64,000 nt of DNA from Caldinitratiruptor microaerophilus (GTDB lineage Bacteria > Bacillota > Sulfobacillia > Symbiobacteriales > ZC4RG38). Shown here one piece after another: positions 54,212-63,657 of the stretch. Numbering within the stretch: position 1 is the stretch's first letter; every line of letters starts with the position of its first letter. The notes beneath the pieces are model-generated. The model did not search any database. It saw only the letters and a program-made list of their open reading frames with translations, and was not told the origin of the DNA. The stretch lies in NCBI RefSeq assembly GCF_025999835.1, contig NZ_AP025628.1, forward strand, positions 2,480,001 to 2,544,000. Direction: 5' to 3'. A program made the translations under genes and the position numbers.

Positions 54212-54775
54212 GTGTCCGCAGGGCGGAGCGGTGAGGGGTCTCCGGAGCCACGCGTGCGGGCAGCGCCGGCCGGCGCGCTCCTGCTCCTGGCCCTCGTGCT
54301 GGCCGCGGCCCCCGCGGGCGGTTGGTGGCTGGGCGGGCAGGTCCGGCTGGACCCGAAGCCGCTCGTCGCCTACTTCCTGAGCCCGGAGGGCCTGGTCGCC
54401 GTACCTCTCCGGGCCCCGACCCCGGCCGACGAGGGCGCCGCAGCGCGACTCGCCTTCCAGGCGCTGTGCAACGGACCTGCCGCTCTGGGCAGGCCCCGGC
54501 TCTTCTCCGCCGTTCCCCTCGGCTGCCGGGTCCACCGGGCCTGGCGGGAAGGAGACACCCTCCACGTGGCGTTCTCTCCGGGCTTCGACGTCGTGCCCGG
54601 CGTTCCCGCGGCGAACGCGTGGGACGGCCAGATGGAGATGACCGCCGCGCAGTTCCCGGGAATCCGCCACCTGCAGTTCTGGGTGGACGGGCGAAAGCTC
54701 GGCGGCACGGGCATGCCGATGCCGGTCGATGGCCGCCCGAACGGGTTGCGACTGGCGCCGGCCGGCCGGCGCTAG
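54212..54775 (+). CDS. GerMN domain protein with N-terminal membrane anchor
   Basis: A 187-residue exported protein. The N terminus has a hydrophobic anchor (AGALLLLALVLAAAPAGGWW), then one GerMN domain: VAYFLSPEGLVAVPLRAP, AFQALCNGPAALGRPRLFSA, HVAFSPGFDVVPG and a final FPGIRHLQFWVDGRKLGG. GerMN domains occur in spore-germination protein GerM and in envelope lipoproteins, where they may bind peptidoglycan. GTG 54212 has GGGGGGATC upstream. The stop overlaps the convergent recO stop by 4 bases. It supports a spore-forming host. Confidence 0.82.
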   Translation: MSAGRSGEGSPEPRVRAAPAGALLLLALVLAAAPAGGWWLGGQVRLDPKPLVAYFLSPEGLVAVPLRAPTPADEGAAARLAFQALCNGPAALGRPRLFSAVPLGCRVHRAWREGDTLHVAFSPGFDVVPGVPAANAWDGQMEMTAAQFPGIRHLQFWVDGRKLGGTGMPMPVDGRPNGLRLAPAGRR

Positions 54776-55524
54776 GACCGCCAGCCGGGATCGAGGAACG
54801 CCCGCGAGCGCAGCCGGCGTTCGAGGCGGAACTCGACGAACTCCTCGATCGCGCGGCGAACCTGCTCCCACAACCCTTCCTGCAGGCGCAGCACGCCGGC
54901 GCGGCCGACGCCGGCGCCCTGGAGGAAGCGCATGGCTTCCAGGGCCCCCCGTGCCACCCGGAGGACGGGGCCCGCCCCCGCGGCGCACCGCTCACAGAGG
55001 ATGCCCCCCTCAGCGGGGCTCAGCCGGACATGGGCCCCGGTCACGGGGCTGCCGCAGGCGACGCACTGCCCGAGCTCCGGCCGGAAGCCGGACAGGGCGA
55101 GAAGCTGCAGCTGGAAGGCCGCCAGGGCAGGCCCGGGAACGCTGTCCGGGGAGGCGAGCGTGCGCAGCAGTTCGAGCAGGAGGGAGAACACCGCCTCCGC
55201 CGGCTGGCGCTCCAGCACCAGCTCGTCCGCCATCTCGCACGCGTACGTGGCGTGGGCCATGCGCTCCAGGTCCTCGCGCAGCGCCCGGAAGGACTCGAGG
55301 ATCTGCACCTGCCGCACTCCGTCGAGGGTCCGGCCGCGATAGCACTGCACCTGGCAGTGGGTGAAGAGCTGCATGGCGGGGGTGAACCGGCTCTTGGGCC
55401 GGCGGGCCCCGCGGGCGACCACCCGGAGCTTGCCCGCCTCCCGGGTCAGGAGGTGGACCAGGCGGTCGGCCTCGCCGAACGCCTTCACCCGCACCACGAT
55501 GGCCTCGACGTTGTACTCCGCCAT
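54772..55524 (-). CDS. recO: DNA repair protein RecO
   Basis: Loads RecA by displacing SSB in the RecFOR pathway. The N-terminal OB fold is recognisable (EAIVVRVKAFGEADRLVHLL, RGARRPKSRFTPAMQLFTHC), followed by the helical domain and a zinc-type CVACG...CERC pair (residues about 149-185). At 250 residues it is standard. It lies 16 bases upstream of the next minus-strand stop... its start is followed upstream by mgtE; in Bacillus era and recO are adjacent, so mgtE is an insertion here. Confidence 0.94.
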   Translation of the reverse strand: MAEYNVEAIVVRVKAFGEADRLVHLLTREAGKLRVVARGARRPKSRFTPAMQLFTHCQVQCYRGRTLDGVRQVQILESFRALREDLERMAHATYACEMADELVLERQPAEAVFSLLLELLRTLASPDSVPGPALAAFQLQLLALSGFRPELGQCVACGSPVTGAHVRLSPAEGGILCERCAAGAGPVLRVARGALEAMRFLQGAGVGRAGVLRLQEGLWEQVRRAIEEFVEFRLERRLRSRAFLDPGWRS

Positions 55525-55540
55525 GGCCGCTGCTGCGGGC

Positions 55541-56917
55541 TCACCCCAGCTGCGTGAGCAGCAGGGCGGCCACCGTGAAGTAGGTGAGCATCGAGGTGAA
55601 ATCGGTCACCGTGGTGATGAAGGGACCGGAGGCGACGGCGGGGTCGATGCCGAGGCGGTGAATGACGATGGGGAAGAGCCCCCCGAGCATCTTGGCCACG
55701 GGCAGGTTCAGGGCGAGGGCCAGCCCCACCACCAGGCCCAGGCGGAGGTCGCCCTTCCACAGGGTCGTGACCCCGAAGAGAACGACCCCCGTGATCAGGC
55801 CGGCGAGGAGACCCACCCGGGCTTCTCGCCACACCACGGCCAGGACCTCCCGCTCTGCGATCTCCCCTGTCGCCAGCCCGCGCACCACCACCGCCAGGGC
55901 TTGGGTCGCCCCGTTGCCGGCCTCGCCGGCCATGATCGGGATGAACACGGACAGGAGCGCCAGCGTCACGCCGTCGAAGCCGCCCCGGAAGCGGTCGATC
56001 ACCGAACCGGCCAGGAACTCCATGAAGAGGAGCGCCAGGAGCCAGGGGAGACGAGGCCGGGCCAGGCGCCAGACCCCGCCCCGCAGGTCGCCCCCCTCCT
56101 CACCGGGGCTCACGGCGGCCGCCCGCAGCGCGTCCTCGGTGGCCTCCTCCTCCAGGACGTCGATGACGTCGTCCACCGTCACGACCCCCAGGAGGCGCCG
56201 CTGGTGGTCGATCACGGGCACGGCCAGGAGGTCGTAGCGGGAGACGATGCGGGCCACCTCCTCCTGGTCCTGATCGTGAAAGACCGAGACCACCTTGGTC
56301 CGCATGATGTGCTTGAGGGGTGTCTCGGGCGGCGCCACGATCAGGTCGCGCAGGGAGAGGACGCCGAGCAGGTGCTCGTCGTCGTCCACCACGTAGACGT
56401 AGTACACCGTCTCGGCGTCGGGTGCCCGCTGGCGGAGGTGCTCGATGGCCTCCTGGGCGGTCATCCCCTGGTTCACGGCCACGTACTCCGTGGTCATGAT
56501 GCCGCCGGCGGTGTCCGGTTCGTAGTGCAGGAGCTCCCGGACCTCGGCGGCCTCCTCCGCCTGCAGCTCGCCGAGGATCTGGCCCGCTTGCTCCGGGCTC
56601 AGTTCACCGAGGAGGTCGGCCGCGTCGTCGGTGTCCATCGCCTCGACGATGTCTCCGACGCGCTCCTTGCCCAGGAGCCGCACGATCCGGGCCCGTGCTT
56701 CCCGATCGAGCTCGCCCAGGACCAGCGCCGACTGCTCGGGCCCCAGCCGCTCGAACACGGCCACGAGCAGGTCGTCGGGAAGCTCCTCGACCATGTCCGC
56801 GAGGTCGACGGGGTGCTGCTCGCGCAGGAAGGCGGCCAGCTCCCCGTTCCCCCGCTCCAGGAGCATGCGCAGCTTCTCGGGCCCTTCCAGGACCCGGACG
56901 TCGCGGGTGCTCAACAA
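55541..56917 (-). CDS. mgtE: magnesium transporter MgtE
   Basis: A Mg2+ channel/transporter of 458 residues. N domain (HPVDLADMVEELPDDLLVAV), two CBS domains (GGIMTTEYVAV ... YVVDDDEHLLGVLSLRDLI and MRTKVVSVFHDQD ... LLAVPVIDHQRRLLGVVTVDD), then five membrane helices with the pore signature IPIMAGEAGNGATQALAVVV. The cytosolic domains sense Mg2+ and gate the pore. It separates recO from era. Its 360-base upstream region contains no recognisable M-box. Confidence 0.95.
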   Translation of the reverse strand: MLSTRDVRVLEGPEKLRMLLERGNGELAAFLREQHPVDLADMVEELPDDLLVAVFERLGPEQSALVLGELDREARARIVRLLGKERVGDIVEAMDTDDAADLLGELSPEQAGQILGELQAEEAAEVRELLHYEPDTAGGIMTTEYVAVNQGMTAQEAIEHLRQRAPDAETVYYVYVVDDDEHLLGVLSLRDLIVAPPETPLKHIMRTKVVSVFHDQDQEEVARIVSRYDLLAVPVIDHQRRLLGVVTVDDVIDVLEEEATEDALRAAAVSPGEEGGDLRGGVWRLARPRLPWLLALLFMEFLAGSVIDRFRGGFDGVTLALLSVFIPIMAGEAGNGATQALAVVVRGLATGEIAEREVLAVVWREARVGLLAGLITGVVLFGVTTLWKGDLRLGLVVGLALALNLPVAKMLGGLFPIVIHRLGIDPAVASGPFITTVTDFTSMLTYFTVAALLLTQLG

Positions 56918-57282
56918 GATCGCCCCCTCCGCCGGTCCCCGAGACCGTCCCCGGAGCCGGCAGAGGGGGCGCCGCGCGCCAGGCGCGCGCCGTTTACCCT
57001 ACCTCGGGCGCGGCGACCGGGGGCTCTCCGGGACGCGAGCCTCGGTGTAGTAGGATGTCCGAGCGGCATCGGGGACTCGGTCCGGCGTCCACGGCCACCA
57101 CCGCCCTTTCACCTCCGGATGCGGTCGGGCCACGCCAGCAGCCGGCGCGTGGCCCGCGCGTGCCGCGCTTATTTTAGCGGACGCGATCGCCACTTGCCAC
57201 CACCTGATGCCTTCCCGGGCGCGAAAAATTTCCGGCGTCGCTGGGCCGCGGGCCGGTGACCGGAGCCCGGGCCCGCCGGCAC
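56918..57282 (-). other. mgtE upstream region
   Basis: About 365 bases without a supported gene. A TAAAAT -10-like element (minus strand, near 57171-57177) could start a leader of about 250 bases. GC-rich palindromes occur near 56970-56995 (GGCGCGCGCC with GGCGCGCGGC). I looked for the M-box Mg2+ riboswitch core and did not find it. Confidence 0.4.
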
Positions 57283-58200
57283 CTACCCGTCCAGCCGGTA
57301 CCCCAGCTCGCGCAGGGCGGATTCCCGGCTTCGCCAGTCCTCCTTGACCTTGACGAAGAGCTCGAGGTAGATGCGCGAACCGAGCAACCGCTCGATCTCC
57401 AGCCGGGCCCGCTGGCCGATCTCCCGCACCATCGCCCCGCGGCGGCCTACCAGGATGCCCTTCTGGCTCTCCCGCTCGACCAGGATCACCGCCCGCACGT
57501 AGACGACCCCGCTGGGCCGCCGCGTGACTTCCTCCACCACGACGGCGACCGAGTGCGGCACCTCCTCCCGGGTGAGGTGCAGCACCTGCTCGCGGATCAG
57601 CTCGGCCATGACGAAACGCTCGGGCTGGTCGGTCACCATGTCGTCGGGGTAGTACTTGGGCCCGGGCGGCAGCAGCCGCTCGAGGATCTCCACCAGCTCG
57701 GCCAGGTGCGTGCCCTGCACGGCCGAGGTCGGAACCACGTCGACGTACTCCCCGAGCGCCTTGTACGCGTCCATCGCCGCGTACAGCTCACCCTTGGAGA
57801 TGCGGTCGATCTTGTTGACCACGAGCACGGTGGGCTTCCCGGCCCGGCCGATCCGCTCGGCGACCTGCGCGTCCGCCGGACCGGCGGGGAGCGAGCCGTC
57901 GACGACGTGCATGAGCACGTCGACCTCCGGAAGCGTCGCCTCCGCCACGCGATTCAGGTACTCGCCCAGCTTGTGCAGGGGCTTGTGCAGGCCGGGGGTG
58001 TCCAGGAAGACGATCTGGGCCGCCGGCCGGTGCAGCACGCCCAGGATCCGGTTGCGCGTGGTCTGGGGCTTGTCGGACATGATGGCCAGCTTGTGCCCGA
58101 CCAGGGCGTTGAGCAGGGTCGACTTGCCCACGTTCGGGCGCCCCACGATCCCCACGAAACCGGAGACGAAGGGGCGCTCCTCTCCCCCGGGTCCCGTCAC
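57283..58200 (-). CDS. era: GTPase Era
   Basis: A ribosome-assembly GTPase binding the 3' end of 16S rRNA. G motifs: G1 GRPNVGKS, G2 region QTTRNRI, G3 DTPG, G4 NKID, G5 TSA; the C-terminal KH domain has AVILVERESQKGILVGRRGA and ELFVKVKEDWR. It is 305 residues. The GTG at 58200 overlaps the cdd stop (GTGA) with GGGAGGG upstream; the frame beyond is antisense or out-of-frame cdd sequence. Confidence 0.96.
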   Translation of the reverse strand: MTGPGGEERPFVSGFVGIVGRPNVGKSTLLNALVGHKLAIMSDKPQTTRNRILGVLHRPAAQIVFLDTPGLHKPLHKLGEYLNRVAEATLPEVDVLMHVVDGSLPAGPADAQVAERIGRAGKPTVLVVNKIDRISKGELYAAMDAYKALGEYVDVVPTSAVQGTHLAELVEILERLLPPGPKYYPDDMVTDQPERFVMAELIREQVLHLTREEVPHSVAVVVEEVTRRPSGVVYVRAVILVERESQKGILVGRRGAMVREIGQRARLEIERLLGSRIYLELFVKVKEDWRSRESALRELGYRLDG

Positions 58201-58610
58201 GGGGTCTTCCCTCCCATGTCGCGGGCGGTGAAGAAGCCGGGCAGGAGGTCCCGCACGGTGGTGGCGCGCACGGCCCCGGCGCAGTTCGCCAGGATCACGC
58301 GGGCGTCCGGCCCGAACTCTGCCAGCACCTGCCGGCAGGCGCCGCAGGGGCTGACCGGCCCGGGCGTGTCCGCGGCGACCGCGATCGCGGCGATCTCCCG
58401 GACCCCCTCGGAGACCGCCCTGAACACGGCGACCCGCTCGGCGCAGCAGGACAGCCCGTACGAGGCGTTTTCCACGTTGCAGCCCGTGAACACGCGGCCG
58501 TCGGCCGCCAGCACGGCGGCACCCACCGGGAAGCGGGAGTACGGCACGTAGGCGTGGCGGCGCGCCTCCAGGGCGAGCCGTACCAGTTCGGCATCGGCCG
58601 GCAGTTCCAT
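58197..58610 (-). CDS. cdd: cytidine deaminase
   Basis: Deaminates cytidine and deoxycytidine for pyrimidine salvage. The 137-residue protein has VPYSRFPVGAAVLAADGRVF, the zinc site Cys-Ala-Glu in GLSCCAERVAVF and the second pair PCGACRQVL. The ATG at 58610 overlaps the stop of the DUF502 gene (TGATG) and has no ribosome site of its own, so it depends on translational coupling. Gene order dgkA-cdd-era is conserved with Bacillus apart from the DUF502 insertion. Confidence 0.95.
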   Translation of the reverse strand: MELPADAELVRLALEARRHAYVPYSRFPVGAAVLAADGRVFTGCNVENASYGLSCCAERVAVFRAVSEGVREIAAIAVAADTPGPVSPCGACRQVLAEFGPDARVILANCAGAVRATTVRDLLPGFFTARDMGGKTP

Positions 58611-59299
58611 CACAGCGGGCGCCCGCCCGAAGGCACGGGCCGCCCTTCCTCCTCCTGTACACCGGGCATGCGGCGGCTGCGCAGCCGGGCGGCCGCCTCC
58701 TCCAGGGCGCGCTCGTGCGCCGGCTCGAGCGGGATCACCCCGCCCGAGACCACGAGCCGCACCGCCACCTCCACCGGGATGTCGGCCATGGCAACCTCGG
58801 ACTCCGGCAAGATCACGTACCACCCGGAGGTCGGATTGGGGGTCGTCGCCACGAACAGGCTGACCAGCTCGCCCGCGCGCCCGGTCACGAAGGCGATCGT
58901 GTACATCCCCGCCCGGGGGTATTCAATCACGGCCACCCCGCGGAACGCTTTCTGGTTGGCGCCGAACAGGGCGTCGGTGATGCTCTTGGCGGTGCCGTAG
59001 ATCGACTTCACGACGGGCAGCCGGAGCACCGCGGCCTCCGTAGCCCGGATGAGCTGGCGGCCGAAGAACTGGGTCGTCAGGGCGCCGACCAGGAGCACCA
59101 GGAGGATTCCCACCAGGGCGCCGATACCGGGGTAGCTGACGTGCCACCGCCAGCCGAGGAGCAGGGCGACCCACGGCCGCATGATGCCGTCGATCAGGCC
59201 GAAGAGCCACGTCAGGGCCAGGTAGGTGATGACGAGGGGGGTGACGACCATGAGTCCGGCGACGAAGTAACTGCGCAGGCGCCGCATGAAGTGTCCCAT
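58610..59299 (-). CDS. DUF502 family membrane protein
   Basis: A 229-residue membrane protein of unknown function. Two transmembrane segments lie near residues 10-38 (YFVAGLMVVTPLVITYLALT) and 60-80 (GIGALVGILLVLLVGALTTQ), followed by RLPVVKSIYGTAKSITDALF and a soluble domain with FVATTPNPTSGW, both typical of DUF502. The ATG at 59299 has AAGGA upstream and starts 6 bases before the dgkA stop region ends. The C terminus extends beyond homology (Arg/Glu-rich). Confidence 0.88.
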   Translation of the reverse strand: MGHFMRRLRSYFVAGLMVVTPLVITYLALTWLFGLIDGIMRPWVALLLGWRWHVSYPGIGALVGILLVLLVGALTTQFFGRQLIRATEAAVLRLPVVKSIYGTAKSITDALFGANQKAFRGVAVIEYPRAGMYTIAFVTGRAGELVSLFVATTPNPTSGWYVILPESEVAMADIPVEVAVRLVVSGGVIPLEPAHERALEEAAARLRSRRMPGVQEEEGRPVPSGGRPL

Positions 59300-59304
59300 C
59301 TCCG

Positions 59305-59916
59305 TTATCCTTGCCCTTTCCCGGCGAGGAGCCCCACCGCGCCCGTGAGGGCGACCAGGGCGCCCAGGAAGGCTGCCGGGACCGGGTGCGCCGTGGAATA
59401 GCCGAGCACTAGGCGGAGGAGCCCCACGGGCCCGACCGGCTCCACGAAGACGAGCCAGCCCGCGGCCAGGGCGTGCACGGTGGCCACCAGCACGACCCCG
59501 GCCGCGACGTCCTTCGCGGCGCGGGCCACGGGGTCGGGCTGCTGGCGCGATGCGAGGTCCACGGCCCGCTCCACCGCCGTGTTGGCGAGCTCGGCGGCGA
59601 GCACCAGGCTGACGCTGGCCAGGAGATAGGCGAGCCGCCAGCCGCCGGTGGCGGTGACGTGGGCCAGGGCGAGGGCGGCGGTGGCCGCGAAGACATGGAA
59701 GCGCAGGTTCGGCTCGGTCCGGTAGGCCAGCCAGACGCCCCGCGCCGCGTTCACCACCCGGACCGGGAACGGACGCCCGGCCCACAGCCGGCGAGGCGGG
59801 GCGCCGCCAGGGGGAGAGGAGGGCGCCGCCTCCCGCGCTCCGGGCCGGCGCGCCGGCCTGCCGCCCACCGGAACCAGGTGGGCGCGGCGCCCGTCCGGAC
59901 CCTTGCGTGTGGGCAT
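59305..59916 (-). CDS. dgkA: diacylglycerol/undecaprenol kinase
   Basis: A small membrane lipid kinase. The catalytic motif VLAAELANTAVERAVDL (family form VEMLNTAIE) and SLVxA helices are present, with ARGVWLAYRTEPNLRFHVF at the start of the conserved domain and four hydrophobic helices. In Firmicutes this enzyme phosphorylates undecaprenol or diacylglycerol. A Pro/Arg-rich N-terminal extension of about 60 residues precedes the domain, which is unusual. The ATG at 59916 (GGAGGGG upstream) overlaps the end of ybeY by 13 bases... the alternative 59946 lacks a ribosome site. Confidence 0.9.
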   Translation of the reverse strand: MPTRKGPDGRRAHLVPVGGRPARRPGAREAAPSSPPGGAPPRRLWAGRPFPVRVVNAARGVWLAYRTEPNLRFHVFAATAALALAHVTATGGWRLAYLLASVSLVLAAELANTAVERAVDLASRQQPDPVARAAKDVAAGVVLVATVHALAAGWLVFVEPVGPVGLLRLVLGYSTAHPVPAAFLGALVALTGAVGLLAGKGQG

Positions 59917-59929
59917 CCCCTCCACCCCC

Positions 59930-60409
59930 TCAACGCCGCAGGCCAACCCGGCTCAGCGCCTCTTCGGTGAGCGCCAGCATCCGTGCCTCGGACTCGGGGT
60001 CCTGGTGGTCGTAGCCCAGGAGATGCAGGACCCCGTGGGCAGTCAGGAAACCGACCTCGCGCTCGAGGCTGTGCCCGTACTCGCGGGCCTGGGCCTCGGC
60101 GCGTTCGAGGGAGATGACGACGTCCCCGAGGAGCACCGGTCCGCCGGACGGAGGGCTCACCTCCGGTTCGCCGGCGCCCGGCTCCAGCTGCGGGAAGGAG
60201 AGGACGTCGGTGGGCCGGTCCACGCCCCGCCAGGTCCGGTTGAGCTCGTGGATGCGGCGGTCGTCCACGAAGGTGACGGAGACCTCCAGCTCACCCTCCG
60301 GCTTCTGCCCGGCGACGTCCAGCGTCTCCCGCACCACCCGCTCCACCAGCGTCTTGAGCGCCGGCTTGAGCGCCACCTGCTCCGATTCGCTCTCCACCCA
60401 GATCCTCAC
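59930..60409 (-). CDS. ybeY: endoribonuclease YbeY (rRNA maturation factor)
   Basis: A zinc-dependent RNase for 16S rRNA 3' maturation and ribosome quality control. The metal motif HGVLHLLGYDH is perfect (HGxLHLxGYDH), preceded by VSVTFVDDRRIHELNRTWRG and PTDVLSFP. It is 159 residues. Its first 119 bases are overlapped by the tail of the upstream pgpH gene in another frame. Position between the 7TM-HD gene and dgkA matches Bacillus yqfG. Confidence 0.96.
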   Translation of the reverse strand: MRIWVESESEQVALKPALKTLVERVVRETLDVAGQKPEGELEVSVTFVDDRRIHELNRTWRGVDRPTDVLSFPQLEPGAGEPEVSPPSGGPVLLGDVVISLERAEAQAREYGHSLEREVGFLTAHGVLHLLGYDHQDPESEARMLALTEEALSRVGLRR

Positions 60410-62573
60410 CTTGGTTCTCCTCTCCCGGTTCGCCCGCGCCTTGAACGCCCATCTCGCCGGCCAGCGCGGGGTACTCCACCCGCGCGTGGTGAACGCCCCC
60501 GAGCACCCGGGCGAAGGTCCGGGCCAGGGTGTCCAGGTCCCGCAGGGTCAGGTCGGACCGGTCCAGCTGCCCCTGCTCGAGGCGGTCCCGGATGATCCGC
60601 CGGACCTGCGCCTCGATCTGCTCCATGGTCAGCGGCCCACGCTGGCGCAGCGCCCGGACCGACGCCTCGCAGCCGTCGGCGAGCATGCAGATCGCCGTCT
60701 CCCGGCTCCGGGGCCGCGGGCCCTCGTAGCGGAAGTCCTCCTCGACGACCTGCTCCCCCACGCCGTTCTGCGCCGCCTTGTGGTAGAAGTACGAGATCAG
60801 CATGTCCCCGTGGTGTTCCCGGATGAAGTCGACGATCTCGGGAGGCAACCGGTGCTCCCGCGCCATCTCGACGCCGTCCTTGACGTGGCTGGCGATGATG
60901 AGGGCGCTCACGTGGGGCGGCAGGTGGTCGTGGGGGTTCTCCCCGGCGAACTGGTTCTCGGTGAAGAAGTACGGGCGGCGGGCCTTCCCCACGTCATGAT
61001 AATACGCGCCGACCCGGGCGAGCATGGGATCCGCCCCGATGGCCTCCGCCCCCGCCTCGCACAGGTTGGCGACCAGGATGGTGTGGTGGTAGGTCCCCGG
61101 CGCCTCGACGAGGAGCTTCTTGAGGAGCGGGTGGTTCGGGTTGGCGAGCTCCAGGAGCTTGAACGGGGTGAGGATCCCGAAGGCGCCCTCCAGGATGGGC
61201 AGCGAGCCGGCCGCCAGCACGGCGGCGAGGAGTCCGCCCACCAGCGCCAAGAAGGCGCGCAGCCAGACCTGCACCTCCAGGATCGAGCTCTCGACCACCA
61301 GGTGCAGCGCCAGCACGGCGAGGAGCTGCATCGTGCCGACCAGGAGCCCGCCCAGGATGAGGTCGCTGCGGGTTGCTACCCGCCGGACGGCGTGCACCCC
61401 GGTCAGCGCGCCCACCGCGGCGGCGAGGGCCACGGGCGTTTCGGTCTGCGCCACCAGGCCGATCGCCAGGGTCATGAGCGCGGCGCCGACCAGCGACACC
61501 CGGGAGTCCAGCAGCACCGTGAGGAGCATGGACCCGGTGGCCAGCGGCATCAGGTACCCGCTCATGTTGCGCACGAGAAGGGAGATAGCCACCGTGACGA
61601 GGCCGATCAGGGCGATGAGGACCAGCCGGGACTCCCGCGCGACGATGTCGGGCCGGGCCCGCCAGAGATAGAGCGCCATGAGCGCCACGACGAGCGAGGC
61701 GAAGATGGCCACGCCCACGAGCTTGCGCGCGCCCCAGCCCGGCCCCACCAGGCCGGCGTTCTCCAGCATCACGTACTGCTCGTGGGTCACCACGTCCCCC
61801 TGGCGCACGATCAGCTGTCCCCGCCGGATCATCACCGGCTGCACGCTGGCACGGGCCCGGGCCCGCGCCTCGGCGGTGGCCGCCTCGTCCTTGACGAGGT
61901 TGGGCCGCACCTGGGCCTTCACCAGCTCGCGGGCCAGGAACACGAGGTTACGATCCTGGACGCCCGCCGGCGCCCACTCCCGGTCCGTCTCCCCCTTGAT
62001 GCGCTCGAGGTCGGCGGGCCGGACGGGCACAGTGAGGATGCGCTCGAGCTCCAGGAGGACCTGATCCTCGACCGCGCGCAGGACCTCGTCGGAGGCCGCC
62101 AGGACGGCCCCGAGGACCGTCTCCGGCATGCCCGGCAGGACCTGGGCGAGATCCGCACGGGGGTCCCCGGCCGGAGCGGCCTCGGCCCGCGGCGCGGTCG
62201 GAGCCGTGCTGCCCGGGGCCCCGGGGCGCGCCCCCGCGCGGACGCGGCGGATCTCCGCAAAAAGGCCCCGCACGTCCGCACGGGCGCGCTCGACCACGCC
62301 GGGGTCGACCACCATGACGTCGCCCACCTGCTCCTCCGCCCGGCGCCTCAGCTCCTCGGTCCGAACGGTGTTCTCCACCTCGTACGGCGCCGGTACGTCC
62401 CTGGGAGCGATCTCGCCCTCGACGATGCGAAGGCGCTCCGGAAGCACGTGGGCGGAGAGGATCAGCGTGAGGAGCGCGGTCGACAGGGCGGCCAGCAGCA
62501 GGCGGCGCATCCAGCCGAGGCCGAACCACTTGCGAAACGGGTGCCCTAGATCGCTCCAGAACCGCATCGGCAT
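60291..62573 (-). CDS. pgpH: 7TM-HD family phosphohydrolase (PgpH/YqfF, c-di-AMP phosphodiesterase type)
   Basis: A 760-residue membrane protein. One N-terminal helix (LLLAALSTALLTLILSAHVL), a long extracytoplasmic 7TMR-HDED domain, seven membrane helices (about 290-480), then a cytosolic HD domain with APGTYHHTILVANL and AYYHDVGKARRPYF. Homologues (Listeria PgpH) hydrolyse c-di-AMP. The last 55 or so residues are a Gly/Ala/Glu-rich tail read through the start of ybeY, a 119-base overlap that is unusually long. It holds the Bacillus yqfF position. Confidence 0.93.
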   Translation of the reverse strand: MPMRFWSDLGHPFRKWFGLGWMRRLLLAALSTALLTLILSAHVLPERLRIVEGEIAPRDVPAPYEVENTVRTEELRRRAEEQVGDVMVVDPGVVERARADVRGLFAEIRRVRAGARPGAPGSTAPTAPRAEAAPAGDPRADLAQVLPGMPETVLGAVLAASDEVLRAVEDQVLLELERILTVPVRPADLERIKGETDREWAPAGVQDRNLVFLARELVKAQVRPNLVKDEAATAEARARARASVQPVMIRRGQLIVRQGDVVTHEQYVMLENAGLVGPGWGARKLVGVAIFASLVVALMALYLWRARPDIVARESRLVLIALIGLVTVAISLLVRNMSGYLMPLATGSMLLTVLLDSRVSLVGAALMTLAIGLVAQTETPVALAAAVGALTGVHAVRRVATRSDLILGGLLVGTMQLLAVLALHLVVESSILEVQVWLRAFLALVGGLLAAVLAAGSLPILEGAFGILTPFKLLELANPNHPLLKKLLVEAPGTYHHTILVANLCEAGAEAIGADPMLARVGAYYHDVGKARRPYFFTENQFAGENPHDHLPPHVSALIIASHVKDGVEMAREHRLPPEIVDFIREHHGDMLISYFYHKAAQNGVGEQVVEEDFRYEGPRPRSRETAICMLADGCEASVRALRQRGPLTMEQIEAQVRRIIRDRLEQGQLDRSDLTLRDLDTLARTFARVLGGVHHARVEYPALAGEMGVQGAGEPGEENQGEDLGGERIGAGGAQAGAQDAGGAGGAGDAGRRRAEAGG

Positions 62574-62636
62574 GGGCGACCGTGCCTCCTGGCAGAACCC
62601 CCGCCGGCAAGGGCGCCGGCCGCCGGAAGCCGGGCG

Positions 62637-63647
<1,011 letters not shown>

Positions 63648-63657
63648 TCGCGCCCCT

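Noticed and set aside
56918-57282. M-box Mg2+ riboswitch upstream of mgtE
   Set aside because: The conserved M-box segments (GTTAGGTGAGGCTCC and the downstream core) are absent; only a short GAGGCTCG resemblance was seen.
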